This document shows, one piece after another, positions 12,409 through 24,132 of a DNA stretch of 64,000 nucleotides (the stretch's first letter is position 1; each line of letters begins with the position of its first letter). Source of the DNA: Diprion similis. Taxonomy: Eukaryota; Arthropoda; Insecta; Hymenoptera; Diprionidae. The position numbers and the translations under genes were made by a program. Location: assembly GCF_021155765.1 (NCBI RefSeq), contig NC_060112.1:1178001-1242000 (forward strand), in the 5' to 3' direction. Under the pieces are notes generated by a model, which was not told the origin of the DNA, did not search any database, and was given only the letters and a program-made list of their open reading frames with translations.

Positions 12409-12967
12409 TTCGTCAGTATGTGTATACAGGATTCAAATTTTATGCAGTACTTTTTCCTACGTTCGTGGCTAATTTATAACGAGATAGGAAAAAATTTGCT
12501 AGGTTGGAGTTTATGTATACGCTTTTTTTTATTATTATTCAATCGGTTCGTAGAGAGAACAGGCCAGTGAATAAATGCTTCAAGCGGTTGATAATCTCGA
12601 AAAGAAATGACAACTTTTCGTAATGATTGCATTGAACTGCTAATTTTCCATCCAGAGTTAATTTATTTACTGATGGGTTCATTCTATCTGTGTGAGACGA
12701 AATATAGGACAGAAGTGTTTTATTTGTTGACTTTGCTTTACAACAACATTATACGCACACGTCCCAAACATTTGGCACTTTTGAGTATTATAATATAAAT
12801 TACAATATTTCATACACATACTATACGTATATAGCAAATTTTTAGCATTAGAAATATATTCCATGTTTGTTATTATTTAAGTTTCTTCTTTTACTACGAA
12901 TTACCGATAGGTAAGATACATAAATATATATACATATATGTATGTATGTATATATACACACATATAG
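8751..12967 (+). other. da 3' UTR and downstream AT-rich DNA
   Basis: No reading frame here looks like a protein. Several AATAAA hexamers occur (for example 10415-10420), any of which could end the da transcript. The rest is AT-rich with short homopolymers and a (TTA)n tract. The cleavage site cannot be chosen from sequence alone. Confidence 0.5.
12353..12407. repeat. (TTA)n simple repeat
   Basis: About 18 perfect ATT/TTA units. In one frame it yields a poly-leucine open frame, which I regard as spurious. Confidence 0.9.
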
Positions 12968-12975
12968 GTATGTAT

Positions 12976-13389
12976 TAGGGCTGTGCGGGTTCCCGAAATC
13001 TCGGATTAATAAGTTCGGGTTGGGGACAGGTTTTTCGATGATCCCGGAATAGTCGGGAAACCCGAAACCTTCGCGAAACCCGAAATCCTTGAGAAACGTG
13101 GGTAATAATCCAATTCACCTAATATTAATAGTATTGAACAAATACTAAATACTAAATAATAATAGTAAATAGTACATCTAAATGCCGTCAATATTTTCAG
13201 TTAAGAGTATATCATCTTTCATTGGGAGATCCGTGAATCCCGAAAATTTTGAAAAAACTGATATTTTCGAGTATCCCGACATTTTCATGACTCCCGATGT
13301 TTTCGGGCATCTCATGATTTTCGGAGATCCCGAAAAACTCGGGAACCCGACCCGACGTCCCGACGAATTCTGATACCCGCGCAGCCCTA
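12976..13389. mobile_element. hAT-like non-autonomous foldback element (MITE)
   Basis: A 414-bp element with terminal inverted repeats TAGGGCTGTGCGGGT and, on the opposite strand at the far end, TAGGGCTGCGCGGGT. The inner flanks are full of CCCGAA/TTCGGG motifs that let the arms fold back. It is bordered by GTATGTAT at 12968-12975 and 13390-13397, an 8-bp direct repeat as hAT transposases leave. No transposase frame. Caveat: the surrounding DNA is GTAT-rich, so the 8-bp match could be partly chance. Confidence 0.75.
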
Positions 13390-13397
13390 GTATGTAT

Positions 13398-16300
13398 GTA
13401 TATTTTTTTTGTCTTTTCTTTATTTCATTATTTCATGTCGATGATATATTTTTTTTTGCAATATTATTATATATTATTGTACTTGAAAGATCATATTTCA
13501 AGCTGCATTATTATGTTATCAAAGTGAGTTTTAAAAAGAAAAAAAAGGAAAAAAAAAACGACGCACTGAAATCTGAATTTAATCATTACAAAATAACGTT
13601 ATGTCTATACAGTATCGTATTAAGGAAGTTAAAAAAATAAAATAAAAAAAATAAATAGAAATAACAAATCCCACGCTGGTATATGCAAGTTCCTTTCTCC
13701 ACGCAAAATTTCTCTCTGTTCGCAAATTGTCGCGGAGAAATTTTCTTAAAATAAATTTCCAATGAAAAAAAAAATGACAATTGTTTGAACGGACAGGAAT
13801 TTCGAACTGTGGAGAAAGAGTGGGAAGGCATGAATTCTGCTCTACAATTACTGAATATAATAAGTTAAATTGTACATTGTGACATAAAATTTAAGCTGCT
13901 AAAAAATGCGTGCGTGAGCTGCTGCAGGTGAAGAACTTTTTTAAAAACAAAAACATTGAAAAAAAAAAGAAATATTCAAAGAAAAAAATCATGTAATATA
14001 TAACTATAATAGTTTTTAAGTCAGTTTAAGCTAGATTTTGTCAATAGTTCTAGGTAGTGAAATGTATGCGTGAACAGGCAAAAGTATGCTGTTCATGGAA
14101 GAAGCGAATGTTGTATGATCTACGCGTATAAAAAAAAAATATTTGAGAAAAATGTTTAATTACTAGTAATATTATTATCACTAATAATATAATAAATGTG
14201 CCATTTTTCCATAAAACCACGTTTTATACCCATCATTCCGTTTACATACACACACGCATACATACTACCGTCGTCGCCCTCTGCTATTCCTGGATTTAAC
14301 TTCAGGCTTTCAATACCTTTGTAAGACAGGTTTTATCTTTTATAAGACTTAATTTATCCTTTTCCGGAATTTCAGACAGGTCTCTGAAGATTTTAAGTGA
14401 AATTAATCAGAGAAGTTGTATAATTGTGCCTCATCATATTTTGCATACGTTTATTTATTTCGTTTGAAAATATATTTCTTTCAAAATATTTACAACTCAA
14501 TCACACCTTATATTCAAAAAATTAGGTATCCTGATGCATTTACAATATTTTTGCGTGATCAACATTCTAATATTTATGATTTGAAAAGCTTACACTTCCT
14601 GTTATTCTAACTTCTTTTTCTCTCATCTTCCAAAGTAATCGAGCAGTTAAATGTAAGTGAAGCAATTGATCAAACCATAAATTCAGCTACTGTATATGAA
14701 AACTTTTAACACAGCGCTATATTTGAATACTTTATGTGGAGATGTTTCGAAACTATGGCCACGACTTTCGGGTGGCTCTGGGCTTGCGCTAAAACCAGTT
14801 TGAATAAGTAAAGGTAATTTCGTAAAAGGCAAAAGTTTCTCTTACATGTAACGGTGTATTTCAGACTGTATGGTCGATTGAAGATTGATAAACAAGAGGG
14901 GAAAATACTCATTTAATTCCCGTTTAAAAATAATACGTATTCAAGTGTCAATTAATTCTTAATTTGTGCGTACTTTTACAGAATTATCAAGTTGACCACA
15001 ACAAGCGCTTCTACATACGCATATGATCATGCAAAAGTATTAAGAATTAGGTATCTAAAATTAAATATGTCTTACATAAATCGATAACATTACATCATCG
15101 GTCTTATGATCGTATAGCAAAGTCCTTGAACCATCTTTTTTTTTATGACATCCGGGGGATTCCTTGAGACTTTGACCAAGTGAAAGTTGTATACTTTATT
15201 ACATATTTTGAAACCATAACCCGTGAATATATTAAATGCTTATTATCGGTCGGTAATTACCGATATATTATGCTTGAGCTAATTGGCAAGAGTGCGTTTG
15301 ATTAGCAAGAAATATTTACAGTTCTTCATTATAGGTATTATCATACAAGTCTTTTTATGTTAAAAAAAAACTTTTCTACACTTATTTCATTTGTATTATT
15401 CTGAGATCGTCCAAAAATCCTGCTACAACTTTTCATAAAAATCTTATCTTACTAATTCATTGATCATTGATAAGTCTACAGATTGTCCAAAAGATAGTAT
15501 GAGAAAAACATCTTAGTCACGCTGTTTTGCTTTCAAGATTACTTGACCTACGTATATATCGCGATTGTGTACCAGGAATTTTGGAATTCTTTGTAACAAA
15601 GTCAAGAATACTAGTTAATTTGAAGGAGCATGAAATTGGACAAAGGACGTTTCATCTGTTATGATCTCTTACGAAATTATACGTTATGCTTTTATATCTC
15701 AGACAAGACGCTTAACAGGCTTTGGCCCCAGTTCTAATTATTCAGTTACTCTGACTTTGCTTTATTCTACTCGAAGCTTAACTAATTTGAAGTTTACAAC
15801 AATCCAATCATTCTTTCCAATATTATGCTTGTAGTCGGATTCTATTTTGCTATCACTTAAATTGCATGGAAGAACAAAGAATGTTTATAGTGCTATATTG
15901 CGTGTACATCATTTTGACGTACAAATGACACGAATAGTCGACTCTTACATGAAATAAAAAATATACAATTTCGTTGCTGTTACCTATACTATTCAGTGTC
16001 TATTAGTTTGAAATTTAGAAGCCACTCAAGGATATTTTTACCATTCATTGGGATTCACTTTAAAGTATGGTTGTTACTATAATAACTTTATAATATTGTA
16101 ATATGGTTACTGACCAACTTACCTAATATCAATGAAAGCAAAAAAAGACATAAAATGTAAAAAGAAACCAGGAGAATGAAACCTCACCTCACCTCATCTC
16201 AACTTATCTGTATTGCAATACCTCGAAACTCAAAGCAACAGATAAATATAATAATAATAATAATAAATGAATTTACGTTGGTAATTGGTAATGAAGTTAA

Positions 16301-16697
16301 CGTCATTTTTTTCTATCACTTGTTTGAAGAAATGTTTTGTAAATTACCAGTTTTGAAATTTACAGTGAAATATTTACATAATATGTCCATTGACTCTTTT
16401 TCATTCTGGGCAATGATATATTATGTCAAAATCTGATTTAGAAGAAAATCTAGATCTCAGATTAACCAAAATGAAATATATAAATTAAATTAACGATACG
16501 ATAGTTACTGTTCTGTTGTTGGTATTATCGTTAGTGTTATCACCACTACCACCATTGTCATGATCATTGACGTCTTAGTCATCATCATCATTATTATTAT
16601 TCATGTTTGTATAGCAAAGGTGAAAATTTCTCGGTGGTGTAAAGTTTGAAGTGAATCATTCTCTCGCTTTAGTCTAATGAGCTTAAAATTTATTATT
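13398..16697. other. AT-rich intergenic DNA, nothing recognised
   Basis: Very AT-rich with short homopolymers and small ATA or ATC repeats near 16250 and 16560. It lies between the 3' ends of da (plus) and the EGF-module gene (minus), so parts may be 3' UTR of either. No convincing exon on either strand. Confidence 0.5.
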
Positions 16698-18481
16698 CTA
16701 AACAATGGGAGGATCATCATCATCTTCATCCCTAGTAACTAAAACATTGCCGTAACGGTTTTGCCGGTACTGTCTCAACCGCTGAACCCATTTGTATCTT
16801 CTTGCACTTAAAAAGACAAGTGCTCCTAACAAGATCAGGAATAGCGGTATCAGAAGACCTGCTGTTACTCCTCCTGAAAATATTACAACGTCGGATTAGA
16901 GAATGCTATCAAAACAACTATATTGACGATTGTACTTCACAACGAGCCTGAGAATTAATAAAAACTCACCCCCTGAACTGTCTCCAGTTTCCTCTTTCAT
17001 GGTACTAGAGTCAATCACAGACTCTGTTGTTGTTGGAATTAAGACACATTTGTCATTTAGTCTTTGGTAATTTGGGAGACATATACATTCGCCCATTTGA
17101 TTATTCATTTGCTTGCAAGTCTCATTTTTGCTGCATCCATCGTCTGGCAATAACGAAATTATTGAACACGTTTTTTTGGCCTCTGAAAATTCAAGATTCA
17201 AACGTAATAATATTTCCTTGTTTATTTTACAGTGTTTCAAACGAACGCAAACATACGGTCGATCATTTTTGTTCCAATTTTGTGTTTCAAACTGTCGAAA
17301 CTAAAAACCTACTTCAACAAAAAGCGTAGAAGATTTAAAGTAAAGTAGGCAACTAGTATTCATTTTCTGTTTGTCGAGGGGTCAAGATTCATGAGGTTAC
17401 TTGGAACGCGTTGTGCTACGTTCAGTTACATCAACCAGATGTTGATGTGCATAGATTGACATCACCGGTGTGACCTATCCTTGCGTACGGCACGGCTTTT
17501 GATTGGCTAAATAACTTAATTGAGATAAATTAGTTTCATCAACCAAATGGACCAAGATAATGCGTCTGGATATAATCCAGGAATGAAATAGTGATTCAAA
17601 TTAGTAGCAACTAGTGTGGCATGAATTCAATGGAATCAAGTAGTTGATTTTTGTTGCTTTCCTTACTTCATGCCCCTGGCCTGACCCTTGTCATTGGATT
17701 ATTTATTTAAGATAATATATAGTACTTGAACATATATATGTATATCTACATATACTGCATATATTGTTGGCAGGGCAACAGGCTTATATTTCTGTTGGTA
17801 AAGCGATGATAGACCTAATGAGCAATGGAATGGTGACCAAGCGTATTTGATTATTTCCCAATCGGTTTTTGCGATGTTGGCAAGAAAGAAATGAAAAGAA
17901 ACAAAAGAGAAAATTATCTAATCTTTGAGGAAGATTTGTAGATAAATTTCATGTGCATTATTATATTAACGCTAACTATCGTACTTTCTTGATGTACAAA
18001 GTATAGAGAGTGAACTAGGGAGAGATGAAGAAAACACAAGAAATGCCTCGATATTTATAGACATAACAAGTAATGTCGGAAGTTCGAAAAGACATTACTG
18101 CAAGAGGAACTCAACTTTTCAGAGTAGAATTTGAAAAGCTTGAATTCGCGATTCTCTTCTCAATCGTGTTAGATGTTACTACACGCGTTACTGTCAGCTT
18201 TGTCAAACGAAAGATATATATGATCGCGTCAACGGATGTAAATTATCGCGTCGGTGGGGTCAGTCGCAGCTATCTTTAGTTAATGTCAATTTGTGCGTTA
18301 CAGTTGCGACGATGTCAAGCTCTATGCCTACAAGCAAGAGCGACAGTATCTGCTGCATACGATTGTTGACAACATTGGAATATAATTTTTTACCTGTAAC
18401 AAACTGCGACAAGATCACAGCTACAATGCACAGAGAAGCGAAAACCTCACAGCTCAAGTTCCACATCTTCGCGTATAACAA
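16698..18481 (-). CDS. small type I membrane protein with one EGF-like module
   Basis: Three exons, transcribed leftward: 18394-18481, 16970-17182 and 16698-16873; all junctions keep frame with GT-AG signals. The product has 158 residues. A hydrophobic signal peptide (VFASLCIVAVILSQFVT) is followed by a six-cysteine module (C at TCS, GCS, ETC, GEC, CIC and DKC) of EGF-like spacing, a Ser/Thr/Glu-rich stalk, one membrane segment (GLLIPLFLILLGALVFL), a basic stop-transfer sequence (SARRYKWVQRLRQYRQNR) and a short acidic tail (RDEDDDDPPIV). The N-terminus is therefore predicted to face out and the tail to be cytosolic. Translation may begin at the first Met or at the second, five codons later (18466). 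I do not recognise the family and assign no function. Confidence 0.82.
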
Positions 18482-19355
18482 TATCTGATATATTTGATCA
18501 CATAATAATAAATGGTTCCGGGTATTTTACTCCGATTCGGATGTACCACTCTGTATCAGCGGCAACACCTTCAATTCAAATGTCCTAATACGTATTGGAA
18601 GCTCGATTTTTCAGACGAATCATTGCCACAGTATCTCACAGCTTTTGACAGTTTATTTAGCGCATCGTATCACAAACACCTCCGACTCTATACTAATGTC
18701 GTAGCGATGAATGGTAACGAACTAAATGAACATCGAACTGCATCGAACAACCATCTGCGAATTATCGAACCTCTACCGCGGTTCGAGTGGTCGAGCCTTG
18801 ATAATTTCGAGGCTCTCCTCGCATCGCCTCGAATATCGACATTCCACAGACCGTAAGTCCGATGTCCGATGTCTTATATCGCAATCTCGTAGCGCTGTGG
18901 TACTCCTGGTACTCCTAACTCTACATGTTCAATATCGCGGATTCTCTGTACTGTCATTTGTGACAAGAGGCTATCTATCGCTCGTTTCGTATGTATACAT
19001 ACTTGTCGTCTCTGCTCAAAACCGAATTATTCTATCTGTTTCAATCAACGATTCAATTCTCAGCGTTTCAGGAATGCCTCCTACGAAACTTTGCGGTTGC
19101 TAAAATCCATACCGTTTGGTCATTTCGCTCACTCATTTTTATAACAATAATCACAGATTATATTTCGCCTATCCTTTGTGGCACATACTTGTCGCTTGCA
19201 GTATCCAAAGCCGTACATTTTTACGCCCATTGTTACTTATTTTACGCCTTCGTACCTGCTACTTGCAGACTGGCTGCTCGATAAGTATCAAGTGTAACGT
19301 ACGCAAAATATATATTAGTTCCAGGTAATCAACAGATTCTAAACAACGAACGGCC
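18482..19355. promoter_or_regulatory. divergent promoter region between EGF-module gene and SLC35F6 gene
   Basis: The 874 bp separate two divergent start codons, so both promoters and 5' UTRs should lie here. It is less AT-rich than the neighbouring intergenic DNA and has long but overlapping open frames (18512-18856, 18726-19103, 18991-19284) with no recognisable domain. I read these as chance frames in UTR or promoter DNA. Confidence 0.5.
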
Positions 19356-22280
19356 ATGGCCTGGACTTACTATCAAAAAGTACTGGCCATTCTTATGGTC
19401 ATTACTGGATCCCTCAACACGCTATCCGTGAAGTGAGTTGAAAGATTTTAGTTCTCTTGTATTTCCTACTCGTCATCCTGTTTTGGGACATTGCTCGAGT
19501 TGTTGTATTATTTTTCAGATACGCGGACCAGCAAATAGTGGCAGGTCAAGATGAAGAACCTCGACATTTCAATCATCCCTTCATGCAATCGTCATTTATG
19601 TTTCTGGGCGAAATGTCTTGCATGCTGCTATTTAAAATTGCTTTTTGCTACTACACCCGGCAGATGGTATGAAAAAGTCAGAATTTTTACTACTATTTGA
19701 ATTATTGTAGCTACTGGCTATGCCTCCATCAGCAAACATTCGATATACAACAATTAGTTCTTATCTATGTCAGCATGTGTCTATTATACTTTGTAGATAA
19801 TGTGACAAAGGTCAACTGTACCCAGACTTCACTCCCAACTTGCACTTTATTACCATAGGATGAATCATCGTGAATCATGACACAAGATAAAACAAACTGT
19901 TATACGAACCTTATCTATGCATTTCTGAAAGTCTAGCATGTAATTGGAGAAACAAAAAACTGATTTACGCACCACTCAAAATAATTACTTACTTTATTTG
20001 TTATTACAGGATGGCAGTGTCGACTCCAATTCTTTGACAAAGGGTTCCCGAAATTTTAGTCCACTTGTATTACTCGTACCAGCAATGTGTGATATGTTTG
20101 CAACGTCTTTAATGTACGTTGGGCTGAACATGACGTATGCTAGTAGCTTTCAAATGCTGCGAGGCGCAGTTATAGTCTTTACTGGAATGCTCTCAGTAGG
20201 ATTCTTGGATCGGAAGTTGGGATCGAGAGAGTGGTTTGGAATTTGCCTTATTATAAACGGCTTGTCCTTGGTTGGGCTGAGCGATTTTATCATGCAAAAT
20301 AACAGCAATGTCAGTACAAATTCTATTATCACTGGCGATTTACTCATCATTTGTGCACAGGTAAAATAGTGATTTCTGTTATCGGCTCACATAAACAATG
20401 CTTATTCATAGTTTATCACTTATTCATATTCACTCTTTGCAAACTAAATTAATAATCTCTCAAGCAGATAGAGACGATTGAAACAATACTAAAACTGTAC
20501 CGGTAAAATACACTGGATACAGGTGTAAAACTCAGTGTTCATCGAACAACAGAACAAATTCAATACCAAAAGTTCCACTAGATTCAAAAAAAATATGCAT
20601 AAAATTTAGAAATCGTTATTGGAAGTATAATTATTTTATCTGCTTCAATATTGAAGGTGATTACTGCAGTTCAAATGGTAGTGGAAGAAAAATACGTCTC
20701 TGGATTGGACATACCTGCGCTCCAGGCAGTTGGTTGGGAAGGTAGAGTAGGAAATCGGCTCTCTAATTTGATTATGTTCAATAAGCTGTTAACTAGAGTA
20801 TTCTTATGAAGTTTAATAATCTGAAAACCTTTGAATCCCTTGAATTATTGTAGAATTTTTTGGACCATGGGGACTTCTTGAATCTCAGAGAACTTTTGGA
20901 TTGTGCCGAGAATTTTTGGTATCCTTGCCGGGTTTTATAAAATTGTTCATATTTTTATTTGAACGATTAAACATATTCAGTTGAAATTTTGATTTCTCTC
21001 ATTTTGTTGATTTTTCGACAGTCATATAAATATAGAAATGTGGCATACAAAAATCTGAAAATTGTTATCCGTACTTTCGGTGGAATGTCTTATAACAGCC
21101 TAAAAGCTTGATACAATTCTGAGTGACGCGCAACAAAGTTTAGCTACTTGGTATGAAAGATCCCTAAATAGTATTTACAGTTTACAGAGTATTGTATACA
21201 GTGTAAGTGAAATTGAAACCATTGCATAATCAATTCAATGCAAAAATGTATCAGTGCCTCATAAATTGTAAGAAAATTATTTCAATTCGAAAATTAAGTG
21301 TGAAGACAAAGCCATACCTCTGAAATATGTTATATAAACAGTTGGTTTCCTTCCGAACAATTTCACCACCTGGTTTTTGTCAATTCATGCTGTGAAAGTA
21401 AAGATATAAGCGTTTTAAAAATAAGTGATCATAAAAAAAGTAATTTTTTTTTAAACTTGATTCGGAACACTGCAGTATGTCATTTATTCTGACAACTGTA
21501 TCATGGAATTTCATCTTTACAATCAGGCTCGTATCGACAAACTTGAAATTCTGTTTCTGTGGTTACAGGTATTTTTGGATTCCTTGGAATATGCCTTGCT
21601 ATGATTCCGCTCAATTACATATATGCGTCGCCACCTTTTGCTGACAACTCTCGAGGCACATTAGAAGCTACTGTAGATGCCCTTGTTCAAATTGGCAACA
21701 GCATACATTTGCTTATGGCAATTATTGGTACGTGCATGTTGGATGATCGCAATTCTTGTATCTTTCTTTTTGACTCCAGCTGAATTCCCGAATTTATTCA
21801 AGATACTAATCCATTGCTAATCTACTTGCTTGTTAAACTTGAAAGGTATGACTGTGAGCATAGCATTCTTCAACTTTGCTGGCGTAAGTGTTACAAAAGA
21901 AATAAGCGCCACTACAAGAATGGTGTTAGACAGTGTGAGGACATTGGTAATATGGGCATTCTCTTTGGCATTTGAATGGCAGACTTTTCATTATCTTCAG
22001 GTAATTATGCAAATCTTATTAGTAAACTCGTACTTTCGATTTCAGAATGATTTTTTACCATTTCAGTATCCAGTTATTTCGCAATTATATGGTCCTTCTC
22101 TCTGTCTTTTAGCTCATAGGTTTTGCAGTTTTACTAATTGGTATGTCCTGCTACAACAATATTGTTGTACCACAATTGTTCCGGAAGATTCGATGCCGCT
22201 TGGGACGTCATCAGCCCCCCCAGGATGAAGAAAGCGTTATCAATACGGCAGCCGACGACGTTACCAATAGAGATGAATAA
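19356..22280 (+). CDS. Slc35f6: SLC35F6-type transporter (drug/metabolite superfamily), spliced
   Basis: Seven coding exons: 19356-19432, 19519-19666, 20010-20360, 20657-20741, 21569-21727, 21846-22000 and 22113-22280 (TAA). All junctions are in frame and the product has 380 residues, close to vertebrate SLC35F6 (about 371, from memory). It begins MAWTYYQKVLAILMVITGSL and carries about ten hydrophobic segments, including LVLLVPAMCDMFATSLMYVG, the conserved MLRGAVIVFTGMLSVGFL followed by basic residues, ICLAMIPLNYIY and LIGFAVLLIGMSCYNNIVV. The charged C-terminus is probably cytosolic. Relatives are multi-pass proteins reported in lysosomal or mitochondrial membranes; the substrate is unknown. 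It is head-to-head with the EGF-module gene. Confidence 0.92.
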
Positions 22281-24132
22281 ATGTATTCCTGATACCATTG
22301 ACTCTTATACTACGTATTGAAATCGAATTGTCGATGTCAATATGCACAATTGCTACTGAAAGAGATAAAAGTTGAAGAAAAATATTCCACTGGTACCACC
22401 ATAACGGATCATGGGAATTTTTACTCTCATGGAATGTTGTCATCGTCTCTACATATGCGATTGGATCGGTAAACTGTTGCATTCATTGTTGATTTGTTTC
22501 ACAAGCTGGCTGTAAATACACAGATGCCTACTGAGAATAGTGAGCTACGTTACAGATGGATAAAGCTACGTAGTAGAAAACGGTACTTCTTCAAACTCCT
22601 TTTCAATGACTGCAAGGTTAGATAATGAATCTCTTGCTTGAAGAAGTGATATTGAAACAGGCAGATCGTTAAGTTAACAGCATAGACTATTTTGATATTT
22701 GTAAGAAATTAAGGTGTAATAGTGTTAAATGATTAAAACATGTGCGCAAACTACCCATAGCTATACAAAGACTCACTTACTTCAACTTCTTACAACGAGT
22801 GCGTGTGTAAGAATTTGGTCTACAACCGGAATCTGCAGGGTAATTATTTGGCTGCGACTCGTATCAAGTCATTACTGTCATAAATTCACAAATGACTACC
22901 AGAAAACGAAAAGACCTCTGATTTCAACATCTGTCCATCTCCCAATATTCTACATCTATTTCGAAATTCTGGGGGTCCAATCGTTGACGTAATGCTTCTA
23001 CGAAACTGTTGGAAGTCAAATCAATTTTCAAGTCCTCAAATCGTAAACAAAGCAAACCCCTTTTTTATCAGTTCCCTAGATTTAAAAAATGATAGACTTA
23101 ATTACTCATCATTACCATCATCATCAATTCCATTTAATCAGACACTGTATCGATGTAACTTTGGAATTAATTAATATTTACGATTAATGTAGATCTCGAC
23201 AAAAAGAAATGTTAATCCCTTTATATTTTTCAGTCCATTCCTTGTGAACTTTGAAAACTGCTGGAATAAATTTATTCAGACTCTATATTGACGTAATTTG
23301 GCGAGTAAACGATTGCACGTAGTCTAAAGTCGCTGTGAACACCGGATCAAAAGTTACATTCGAAAAACCAAAAATTTCTTCTTATATTTTACGTATTTAT
23401 TCAATTGTTGAATCTGTTACTTCTTTTTCATATTCCTAAGAGGTCAATTTGTCAGAGAACTCTCGGACTAGTTGATTCTGAGACAAAACTTTTGAGTACA
23501 AACATTTTCAGACAAACGGTCATCTGTTGCATAACTTTGGCAAATGTGGTCTCTGCAAAAATTCTTTCCAAAAGTCAGAATCAAGAACAGATAACGCCTC
23601 TCAATGTGTTAAAAAAACACGTCATTAATTTTGAAAGTATATGAGTGAATCTTGGAACCCTATTTCGGCATAACATATATTAGGAAGGAGATTGCAAACG
23701 ATTCCAACCTGCTTGATGCATACAAAAGTTCTAAATGCAAAAAAGTTACCAAGAAACCGCAGTACCACAAATGCAGAATTTTAGTTACTGAAAAACTCGA
23801 ATCTTATTTCTTAAACTAAAACTGTTCATTTATTACAATTACTTCATTATACAGGCGTGACAGTATTGATGTACGCAAGTTTTACCCAGGACAATCTTTG
23901 CCAGCTTTGGTATGAATCTATGTATCGTTCATTGGATGGTAGTCCTTAGCCTGAAATAAAATCTAATTAATACCTTATATTATGCAGGTGTGAAGTAGAG
24001 GATGGGTGCCTGGTTATGAAGCATCACAATGGAATTCGGGATAATTAGATATGACAAGGCAGGCTCGCTTGGTGAGATTTCTTTGAACGAACTTTAGACA
24101 GAGATCCGAAATTCTTCTAACTAAAACGCCGC
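22281..24132. other. gap between SLC35F6 and prohibitin-2 3' ends
   Basis: AT-rich DNA between two convergent genes, expected to contain both 3' UTRs. Open frames of 60-87 codons occur but show no domain or splice context. No repeat element recognised. Confidence 0.5.

Noticed and set aside
12214-12570. 118-codon frame with a poly-leucine stretch
   Set aside because: The leucine run is the (TTA)n microsatellite; the rest has no similarity that I can see.
17027-17329. Plus-strand frames opposite exon 2 of the EGF-module gene
   Set aside because: Antisense to an exon with six ordered cysteines and matching splice phases.
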